Source of the DNA: Tannerella sp.
Lineage (GTDB): Bacteria > Bacteroidota > Bacteroidia > Bacteroidales > Tannerellaceae
Reading direction: 5' to 3'
DNA length: 12,464 bases
NCBI GenBank assembly: GCA_031289445.1
Contig: JAITPL010000152.1
Span: 1 to 12,464, forward strand
Position numbers and translations under genes: made by a program. How positions within the stretch are numbered: the stretch's first letter is position 1; every line of letters starts with the position of its first letter. This document shows, piece after piece, positions 1 to 5,771 of the stretch. The notes below the pieces were generated by a model. That model did not search any database and was not told the origin of the DNA. It saw nothing but the letters and a program-made list of their open reading frames with translations.

Positions 1-28
1 TGATTAATGATTGGTGAACCGTGAATAG
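1..28. repeat. TGA-headed heptamer tandem array (cut by window edge)
   Basis: Four consecutive 7-bp units begin at bases 1, 8, 15 and 22. Each starts with TGA (for example TGATTAA and TGATTGG), with the last four bases varying. The array may extend to the left of the window. No gene starts or ends convincingly here. Similar 7-bp periodicity recurs at 311-331 and 2063-2119, so this is probably part of one repeat habit of the genome. Confidence 0.6.
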
Positions 29-149
29 CTGTTACGGCAAACAGTCTTTTATCTACATTGCATTTGAGCGTTTTTACCTTTACAGTCATGGCGAAGCAAT
101 ACGGAATTTGCTTCAAGCAGGTATAAAACATGAGTTTTGCGCCAAATAT

Positions 150-233
150 GCACCTGTCTTTTGTAGATTCACACGTGTCTTTTGGTCGTTGACACGTGTA
201 TATTGCCGATTGACAGGCACATATTTCCGGCAC
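150..233. repeat. 21-bp degenerate tandem repeat, four copies, with paired ACACGTGT palindromes
   Basis: Four units of 21 bp start at about 150, 171, 192 and 213. The motif TGTCTTTTG at 155-163 recurs at 176-184 and, altered to TGTATATTG, at 197-205. The two central units each begin with the perfect 8-bp palindrome ACACGTGT (171-178 and 192-199); the outer units carry degraded versions. Because 21 is a multiple of 3, a GTG-started open frame at 21-236 shows a matching heptapeptide series (TRVFWSL, TRVYCRL). I regard that frame as a by-product of the repeat rather than a gene. The 21-bp step is about two helical turns, so a role as a multi-site protein-binding region is possible but unproven. 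Confidence 0.7.
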
Positions 234-307
234 TAAGCAATCTGTCCATATAATCGTTGCAACAAATCAATTTACAATTCAAAATTGAGGCACGAAGCAA
301 TCCACCC
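229..307. repeat. Duplicated GGCACnAAGCAATC element (REP/MITE-like remnant)
   Basis: GGCACTAAGCAATC at 229-242 and GGCACGAAGCAATC at 289-302 are identical but for one base and lie 60 bp apart in the same orientation. A shorter relative, GGCGAAGCAAT, is at 90-100. From memory, the core resembles the end of a dispersed bacterial repeat with the form ATTGCGAGG...CGAAGCAATC; the second copy is preceded by ATTGAGG, which fits a decayed version. No transposase gene is present. Together with the neighbouring arrays this fills the gene-free stretch 1-312. Confidence 0.5.
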
Positions 308-310
308 AAT

Positions 311-331
311 TATCAATTATCAATTATCAAT
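311..331. repeat. TATCAAT heptamer tandem array, three exact units
   Basis: Three exact copies of TATCAAT occupy 311-317, 318-324 and 325-331, with a partial CAAT before them. The array overlaps the end of the minus-strand AAA/PD-(D/E)XK gene. Read on the minus strand it encodes that protein's last residues (LIIDN) and supplies its TGA stop at 313-315. Confidence 0.85.
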
Positions 332-2040
332 TCAAATTTGTCTTTCCCGATAAAAACTATCACCGCCGTTTTCAGATCCGTACGGCCTTCCATACGGTGA
401 GAATGAGTGTATTCTTTCATCTGCGCCAAGCCCTGTTCACGTTTGGCGGCGATCTCCGTTTCCGAAGCTGAGGCCTTGCAGTATTTCAACTCCAGCAGCC
501 ATTCGTAGCGCACCTGCGGCAGTAGCGGATGGCGTTGCAGGAAAATATCCACGCGACCGGGAACGGTTTCATATTCGCTCATCGGCACATATAACTTGCT
601 CATAAAGAGGTAGGCCAGCAGCAGAATCTGGATATATTTCTCGTCAAAGCGTTGCAGGTCGTAGTCCGAGAGCTTGCTGAAAGCGCTTTCCGACACATAA
701 CTGACAAACTGTTGCAGGTCGCCCTCCATCGCCATGGCGGTAACCGCATCGTTCAAACGACGAGACCGAATCGTCATTTCGGGTGAATTTTCGCCGGACA
801 GTTTACGGATATATTCCCAGTACAGCGTTCGGATGGAATAATTGGGTATCTCCAGACGCAACAGGTTGAGGTACGGCTCACGGATGGTCAGCAAACCCAT
901 ATAAAACAGCAGCGAAACAAAATATTCGTCATCGTTCATCATGTCGGCCGAAAACTTTTCAACAACATCCGCGACTATGCAGCCGTCTTTCACAATTTGA
1001 ATCAATGTTTCGCGGTTATTCTCATTTTTCAGCAGGTTTTGCAGCCGTCCGTAATCCGTTTTAAGATTCAGGTCGATGATATTTTTGGGCGGTTTGCCGA
1101 AATCTATTATCTGACTGAAAAAATAGAGTATCATTGTAGGATTATAGACCCTGTTTTTGCCGTCCTTATGAAAAAGATAGCCGTTGTAATATGCTTCCAT
1201 ATCAACGTTAATCAAACTTGGATCAACGCCGGTCTCCACCATCAGCCAATCGACCTCTTCCTGCGTAAAACCCATCATTTCGTTATACTTAGGGTTGAGT
1301 GTCAGCGTTGTTGCGATATTGTAACCGCTTGTCAGGTCGTCGAGCATCACCGGCGAAACGCCGGTGATAAACGTCCGGTTCACGATAGACGATTTAGCCG
1401 CCATTTTTATCCGTTCATAGAAGTCGCGTACCAGACCGTTGGCAGACACCATAGTCTTGTACAAGTCTTTCCCCAGACGGTTACCCATGGCAATAAGGTC
1501 GTTGGCGAAATGGTCATATTCGTCGATGATAAAAAAGAGTTTGACATTGTTTTGTTTAGCAACAGTAAAAACTTTTTGCACTGCACTGATTCCGGCTTTT
1601 TCCTCATGTATCTGACGTATGTAATCGTCCGATTCGGGAAAAACATGCTTATATGTCAGAAGAAAATCAATAACCGTATCCTGCACATTACCCGAAAAGG
1701 ACTTTACAAATCCTTCTTCGCTGGTCGTATCCACGCCGGAGAAATCAAATTGCATCACGGCATACGAGTTGTGTTCGGGTGTAGGGTGCTTGCCTATGTA
1801 GAGGCCGCCAAACAATTTGTCGAAATTCTCCATCTCCCTGAGGTCATAGTAATACGACAAGGTTGTAAAAAGCAGACTCTTGCCGAACTTGCGCGGGCGG
1901 ATAAAAAACTGGTTTGGGTTGGATTCCTCTTCCAACAGTTCTATATACCGCGTCTTATCCACATAGACATAGTTATCGTAGATAATCTTTTTAAAATCTG
2001 AAGTGCCGTAAGGCAACTTTTTGAATTTTTTTGTTTCCAT
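313..2040 (-). CDS. AAA-ATPase-like / PD-(D/E)XK nuclease-superfamily protein
   Basis: This 575-residue protein matches a family much expanded in Bacteroidales: an N-terminal AAA-ATPase-like module followed by a C-terminal PD-(D/E)XK nuclease-fold domain. Residues 7-30 carry the usual opening (KLPYGTSDFKKI...YVDKT). The P-loop is the family's shortened form RPRKFGKS at 48-55, and a Walker-B-like IIDEYD sits at 171-176. Near the end, GRVDIF (Asp498) and LLELK (Glu517, Lys519) give the D...ExK nuclease signature. The true cellular role of the family is not established; links to defence or mobile DNA are guesses. No signal peptide or membrane span is seen. It starts 61 bp after pepD on the same strand, but that gap is full of heptamer repeats and I see no clear promoter in it. 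The last five residues are repeat-encoded. The family call is firm; whether it cuts DNA is not known. Confidence 0.88.
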   Translation of the reverse strand: METKKFKKLPYGTSDFKKIIYDNYVYVDKTRYIELLEEESNPNQFFIRPRKFGKSLLFTTLSYYYDLREMENFDKLFGGLYIGKHPTPEHNSYAVMQFDFSGVDTTSEEGFVKSFSGNVQDTVIDFLLTYKHVFPESDDYIRQIHEEKAGISAVQKVFTVAKQNNVKLFFIIDEYDHFANDLIAMGNRLGKDLYKTMVSANGLVRDFYERIKMAAKSSIVNRTFITGVSPVMLDDLTSGYNIATTLTLNPKYNEMMGFTQEEVDWLMVETGVDPSLINVDMEAYYNGYLFHKDGKNRVYNPTMILYFFSQIIDFGKPPKNIIDLNLKTDYGRLQNLLKNENNRETLIQIVKDGCIVADVVEKFSADMMNDDEYFVSLLFYMGLLTIREPYLNLLRLEIPNYSIRTLYWEYIRKLSGENSPEMTIRSRRLNDAVTAMAMEGDLQQFVSYVSESAFSKLSDYDLQRFDEKYIQILLLAYLFMSKLYVPMSEYETVPGRVDIFLQRHPLLPQVRYEWLLELKYCKASASETEIAAKREQGLAQMKEYTHSHRMEGRTDLKTAVIVFIGKDKFELIIDN

Positions 2041-2062
2041 TCTTTATCTGCTATTTATTGGC

Positions 2063-2119
2063 CTAATTTCTAACTCCTAACATGCAAATCCTGCAAAATT
2101 TCTACTTTCTACCTTCTAC
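2063..2119. repeat. Two adjacent heptamer arrays (CTAAnnn and TTTCTAC types)
   Basis: Between the AAA gene and pepD lie CTAATTT, CTAACTC and CTAACAT (2063-2083, period 7). After a 15-bp spacer containing a TGCAAA doublet come TTTCTAC twice and CTTCTAC (2099-2119). The second array overlaps the end of pepD. On the minus strand it encodes that protein's last residues (VEGRK) and its TAG stop at 2102-2104. Confidence 0.75.
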
Positions 2120-3562
2120 CTTTATCAGTACATCCTTCAGATGCTGCCAAAAGAGGGCGACCGTGCTTATCTCTATGCGTTCGTCGGGCGAGTGCACGGC
2201 ACGCATGGTAGGGCCGAACGAAATCATATCCATATCGGGGTATTTAGCAAGGAAGAGGCCGCACTCCAAACCCGCATGAATAGCCATTATCTGCGGCTCG
2301 CGACCGAAGAGTTGGCGGTAGCTGTCCTGTGCCGTCTTGAGAATCTTTGAATCCGGATTAGGCGCCCAACCCGGGTAGCCGTCGCCGTGCTTGACCTTAG
2401 CGCCGGCAAGACGAAAGACAGCCGCCACCTGATCGGCTATGGCAATCTTGGCCGAGTCGAGCGAACTGCGCTGGCTTGTCTCCACAACAATCTGCGCATC
2501 GCCAATAGCCTTTATTGAAGCGAGATTGGTAGAAGTCTCAACAAGACCCTCTATATCATGGCTCATGGCTACAACACCGTGCGGACAGGCGAGTAGCGAG
2601 TTTATAAGACGGTCGCGCAGTTCGTTGGCCAGAACGGTAGCAGGCACATCGGTCGATTCCATCAGCAGGCGCACATTAGGATCAACCCGGCGCAGTTCGT
2701 TCTCTATATCCGAGGCAAAATTATTAAGCAGCACACGCACCTGTTCACGCTTGTCGGCCGACAAACCTATGACCGCGGAAGCCTCGCGAGCGATGGCATT
2801 ATGCAGGTTACCGCCTTGAATCTTGGCGAGAGTGAAGTCGCACTCTTCGCGCAAGCGATAGAGGAAGCGGACAAGCAGTTTGTTAGCGTTACCCAGACCT
2901 TTGTGGATATCGCAGCCCGAATGACCGCCGTTAAGACCGGTAACTTTGATTTGAAAATACTGAAGCGCATCGGGTGCAGCTACAGGGCTAAAGTCGAAAG
3001 TCGCTGCCGTTCCTTTGCCGCCTGCGCATCCCACGAAAATCTGCCCCTCGTCTTCGCTGTCGAGGTTAAGCAAAATCTTGCCTGTAAGGAAGCCTTCTTG
3101 CAGAGCATTAGCGCCTGTCAGACCGGTCTCTTCATCGACCGTAAACAGACATTCTATAGGCCCGTGCTCTACCTCCGGCGAGAATATCACCGCCAGCGCC
3201 GCCGCCACGCCGATGCCGTTATCCGCACCGAGAGTAGTACCTTCGGCACGCAGCCATTCGCCGTCAACAACAGTGCGGATAGGGTCGTGCTCGAAGTCGT
3301 GCACAACGTCGCTGTTCTTCTCGCAGACCATGTCGAGGTGCGCCTGCAGGATGACGGTCGGCAAGCTCTCGTAGCCCTTTGTTGCCGGCTTCGAGAGACA
3401 GAGATTGCCCGCTGCATCTTTCTTTATTGCTAAGCCTTCGGATGCCGCCAACCGCTCGATGTACTCTATTATCTTACCCTCTTTCTTAGATGGACGGGGT
3501 ATTTGGGTTATCTCATGGAAAAACTTCCATACCATTTTTGGCTCTAAATCGTTGATAGTCAT
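2102..3562 (-). CDS. pepD: Aminoacyl-histidine dipeptidase (PepD, M20 family)
   Basis: This is a 486-residue cytosolic zinc dipeptidase of the PepD/carnosinase-type branch of the M20 family, which hydrolyses Xaa-His and many other dipeptides and so recycles amino acids from peptides taken up by the cell. The metal and catalytic residues are visible in order: QAHLDMV (His75, Asp77), GADNGIG (bridging Asp114), DEETGL (general base Glu144, with Glu145), NLDSED (Asp168), and a late AVHSPDE (His457). NGGHSG at 211-216 belongs to the lid/dimerisation region. Length is normal for PepD. No signal peptide is seen. The ATG at 3562 fits the family's N-terminus. The gene is divergent from the 73-residue membrane protein gene. 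A TACTTTTG -7 element at 3702-3695 would give a leader of about 128 nt that is A/T-rich and contains TTAACA three times. The C-terminal VEGRK and stop are encoded by a heptamer array. Confidence 0.95.
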   Translation of the reverse strand: MTINDLEPKMVWKFFHEITQIPRPSKKEGKIIEYIERLAASEGLAIKKDAAGNLCLSKPATKGYESLPTVILQAHLDMVCEKNSDVVHDFEHDPIRTVVDGEWLRAEGTTLGADNGIGVAAALAVIFSPEVEHGPIECLFTVDEETGLTGANALQEGFLTGKILLNLDSEDEGQIFVGCAGGKGTAATFDFSPVAAPDALQYFQIKVTGLNGGHSGCDIHKGLGNANKLLVRFLYRLREECDFTLAKIQGGNLHNAIAREASAVIGLSADKREQVRVLLNNFASDIENELRRVDPNVRLLMESTDVPATVLANELRDRLINSLLACPHGVVAMSHDIEGLVETSTNLASIKAIGDAQIVVETSQRSSLDSAKIAIADQVAAVFRLAGAKVKHGDGYPGWAPNPDSKILKTAQDSYRQLFGREPQIMAIHAGLECGLFLAKYPDMDMISFGPTMRAVHSPDERIEISTVALFWQHLKDVLIKVEGRK

Positions 3563-3680
3563 AATGTTAAATGTATTTATTGTTAATTAATCAATTGTTA
3601 AATCATTTCAATTTATGTGTTTTAAAACAAAAACACGAAAAATAATTGCCTGAAAGGTACGGAATAATCTATTAAACTCG

Positions 3681-3702
3681 TATCTTTGTGCCCACAAAAG
3701 TA
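3681..3702. promoter_or_regulatory. Palindromic divergent promoter with two symmetric -7 elements
   Basis: TATCTTTG at 3681-3688 is a perfect Bacteroidota -7 element (TAnnTTTG) for the plus-strand genes from 3710. CAAAAGTA at 3695-3702 is TACTTTTG on the other strand and could serve pepD. The two 10-base arms TATCTTTGTG and CACAAAAGTA are separated by CC, and 8 of 10 positions pair, so the site is an inverted repeat. Neither direction has a good TTTG at the expected -33 distance. The plus-strand element, 21 bases from its ATG, is the more convincing; the minus-strand one is tentative. Confidence 0.55.
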
Positions 3703-3709
3703 AGAAAAA

Positions 3710-3931
3710 ATGTTCACAATTGTAGTTGCAAGCATAATAATTCTTCTCGTCAGTATGCTTTTGATGGGCATAAAGATTGTATTAAAGAAGGATGGTCGTT
3801 TCCCCGACACACACATCGGCAGCAATCCGTCGATGCGTAAGCGAGGTATAAGTTGCGCCGCAACTCAGGACTTTGAGGCCGGAAGGCGTAAAAATATTTT
3901 TGAGATTGATAAAAGAGTGATTACTAAGTAA
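3710..3931 (+). CDS. Small single-span membrane protein with a one-cysteine tail
   Basis: This is a 73-residue protein. Residues 2-25 are a strongly hydrophobic span followed by KKDGRFPDTHIG, so it is probably anchored by its N-terminus; charge (KK after the span) suggests the tail faces the cytoplasm. The tail contains NPSMRKRGISCAATQD with a single cysteine at about residue 49, and ends in a basic stretch. I recognise this as a conserved Bacteroidales small protein but know no function. The pattern of one span, then a G-F...N-P-M-x-(K/R)-x-G-x-x-C segment, recalls Flavobacteria NqrM-like (DUF539) proteins that help insert iron into Na+-NQR, but most of the NqrM cysteines are absent, so this is only a distant possibility. 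A perfect -7 element lies 21 bases upstream, and the OmpH-like gene follows after 16 bp, so the two are probably co-transcribed. Confidence 0.8.
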   Translation: MFTIVVASIIILLVSMLLMGIKIVLKKDGRFPDTHIGSNPSMRKRGISCAATQDFEAGRRKNIFEIDKRVITK

Positions 3932-3947
3932 ATAACTAATTATATAA

Positions 3948-4574
3948 ATGGAAATGAAGTATAAAATACATTATGTGATTGAAGTGGCTCTGGCAGTAGC
4001 TATTATAGTTTTGTTTGCTCTGCATTTTACAGGCAAAGGGCAGTCATCGTCATCCGGCGAAAAGGCAAGTGAAGAGGTAACGGTTGATAAACCCTTGCCT
4101 GTTGCCTATGTCGATCTGGATTCGTTGCTTTCGACTTACACCTACTCGATTGATTTGAACGAGCAGATGATGAAGAAGTTCGAGAATGCGCGAGCGAATA
4201 TGACTGAGAAACAGCGTAAGTTTAAGGCAGAGGTGGAGGAGTTTGATCGCCTTTCTCAGACCAACTCTTATTTGTCACGCGAGAGAGCCGAGTCCGAGCA
4301 GCAACGACTGATCAAAAAGCAGGATGAGTTGAGGAAACTTGAGGACGAACAAACTCAAAAACTTTCGGAAGAGCAGGCTCGCGTGAACGAGGATCTGCGC
4401 TCGACGATAGTGAAGCACTTGACGGCGTTCAACAAGGACAAGAACTACCAGCTTATTTTGGGCAAAATCGGTGAGAATATTCTATATTCAAATCAGAGCC
4501 ATAACATTACTACCGAGGTTATTGACTACCTCAACAAGCAGTATGCCGCCTCGCCTCTGGTAAAAAAGGAGTAA
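3948..4574 (+). CDS. OmpH/Skp-family protein, membrane-anchored
   Basis: This 208-residue protein resembles periplasmic OmpH/Skp chaperones, which hold unfolded outer-membrane proteins. Residues 8-28 are a hydrophobic span; a serine-rich linker (about 31-45) follows; then the family's first strand, PVAYVDLDSLLSTY (51-64). Residues 70-155 are a charged helical arm rich in Glu, Lys, Gln and Arg, fitting the Skp coiled-coil tentacle. LILGKIGENILYSNQSHNIT (169-188) and VIDYLNKQY (191-199) are the closing strand and helix typical of the family. There is no obvious cleavage site after the span, so it may stay tethered to the inner membrane rather than being a free trimer as in E. coli Skp. It is the second gene of a two-gene unit. 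Its stop codon directly abuts the stop of sbcD on the other strand. An ATG two codons later is an alternative start. Confidence 0.85.
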   Translation: MEMKYKIHYVIEVALAVAIIVLFALHFTGKGQSSSSGEKASEEVTVDKPLPVAYVDLDSLLSTYTYSIDLNEQMMKKFENARANMTEKQRKFKAEVEEFDRLSQTNSYLSRERAESEQQRLIKKQDELRKLEDEQTQKLSEEQARVNEDLRSTIVKHLTAFNKDKNYQLILGKIGENILYSNQSHNITTEVIDYLNKQYAASPLVKKE

Positions 4575-5771
4575 CTAGGAATCGGTTTCGTTCTTAATGA
4601 CCTGTGTTAGAAGCGAATACATGGTATCCAACATATCATAGCCCCGTCGATTGAATATATCGACAGCAAGGTCTATAGGGTTTAGGCTATGCAAGTCGGC
4701 GTCAACCGGCTCGTCCGTGTCATATTTAGCTGTATCCTTTTGCGTGAAGCAAGTAAGGCGGGCGAGTTGTACGCGCTTGGTTTTGAGGACGTCCTCGACA
4801 GTGTTGCGCAACGACGGCTCAGGCTCGGTGATTCTTACTATCAACTCTAAATAAGGCGCCTCGCGCTTGTCGCCTTCGGGCAACCGATGCAGCCTCTCAA
4901 TCAACTCTGTTATCGAATCGGCAAAGATGCTTTGCAGGGAGATTAGGGGATGTAGCTCTATCTTTTCGATATCGGTCTTATTATCAGCAAGCTCAACCAC
5001 TATCACCAATTGTTTGTTAGTGCGCTCGGCAAAACTCATGGGCAGAGGAGCGCCGGAGTAGTAAGCGTCGTTGCGGTGAGGGAGATGCTGTGCGCGGTGC
5101 AGATGCCCCAAGGCGACGTAACTTAACTGTTCGGGAAAGGCTTCGCTGCGTATGCCCTCTTCGCCGCCTATTATTATGCGTTCGGATTTGTCTTTTTTTG
5201 ATATGGTAGCGCCGCTGGCGTGAAGGTGTGCCATCGCTATGACCGGCAAGGATTTATCGGGGATATGAGAATATGCGCCGGTGAAGAGTTTTTCTACGCT
5301 TTTGCTAAGGTTTTCGGCGGGAGGATAATCGCCGTAGCGCAGGTATGGTACGGCCAAGCACCATGCCGTAATTTCATCGCCCTGCCTGATGGGGACGATA
5401 AGATGCCGATAGTCGATTGCGCCGTCTTCTGTGCGCTTAACAATACCTCTAACGTGTACATTCATCAATCTCAGCAGGGCGGCGGGAGCTTCGAGGCGGG
5501 CCGCGGAATCGTGATTGCCGGCGATGATAATTATTTGAAGGTCTGGATTTTCGGACGTTACTTCGTAGAGGAAGCGGTAGTACATTTCCTGAGCTTCGGC
5601 AGGAGGGTTGGGACTGTCGAAGACGTCGCCGGCAATTAAGAGCGCGTCTATCTCTCTTTCCGCAATAATACGGCGCATCTCGGACAGGAAATGCAAATGT
5701 TCCTTTTGGCGTTCAAAGTCGTAGAAAGTCTGCCCCAGATGCCAATCTGCCGTATGTAATATTTTCAGCAT
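4575..5771 (-). CDS. sbcD: Exonuclease subunit SbcD (Mre11-type nuclease)
   Basis: This 398-residue protein is the nuclease half of the SbcCD (Rad50/Mre11) complex, which cuts DNA hairpins and processes blocked double-strand ends. All metallophosphoesterase motifs are visible: ADWH (Asp9, His11), GDVFD (Asp49), GNHD (Asn86, His87), AMAHLH (His182, His184) and GHLH (His223, His225). The C-terminal third fits the SbcD capping and SbcC-binding region. The ATG at 5771 lies inside the previous gene, overlapping its end by 7 bp, so translation is probably coupled. Being in one unit with recA fits a repair role. The partner ATPase gene sbcC, which commonly follows sbcD, is not here: the gene ends flush against the convergent OmpH-like gene. 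Confidence 0.95.
   Translation of the reverse strand: MLKILHTADWHLGQTFYDFERQKEHLHFLSEMRRIIAEREIDALLIAGDVFDSPNPPAEAQEMYYRFLYEVTSENPDLQIIIIAGNHDSAARLEAPAALLRLMNVHVRGIVKRTEDGAIDYRHLIVPIRQGDEITAWCLAVPYLRYGDYPPAENLSKSVEKLFTGAYSHIPDKSLPVIAMAHLHASGATISKKDKSERIIIGGEEGIRSEAFPEQLSYVALGHLHRAQHLPHRNDAYYSGAPLPMSFAERTNKQLVIVVELADNKTDIEKIELHPLISLQSIFADSITELIERLHRLPEGDKREAPYLELIVRITEPEPSLRNTVEDVLKTKRVQLARLTCFTQKDTAKYDTDEPVDADLHSLNPIDLAVDIFNRRGYDMLDTMYSLLTQVIKNETDS

Noticed and set aside
21..236. Small GTG-started frame as a real gene
   Set aside because: Its second half is the translation of a 21-bp DNA repeat and its first half has no recognised similarity, so it is reported as a repeat and as a low-interest finding, not as a CDS.
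271..288. Possible terminator hairpin after the AAA gene (CAATT...AATTG)
   Set aside because: The stem has only five A/T-rich pairs and no T-run in the right place; too weak to call.
997..2001. 334-codon open frame on the plus strand opposite the AAA/PD-(D/E)XK gene
   Set aside because: It is a mirror of a well-supported minus-strand gene, its product resembles no family I know, and long antisense frames are expected from the codon use of the real gene.
3652..3659. TACCTTTC on the minus strand as a pepD promoter
   Set aside because: It mismatches the last base of TAnnTTTG and has no TTTG at the expected distance; the TACTTTTG at 3702-3695 fits the -7 consensus better, though it also lacks a good -33.
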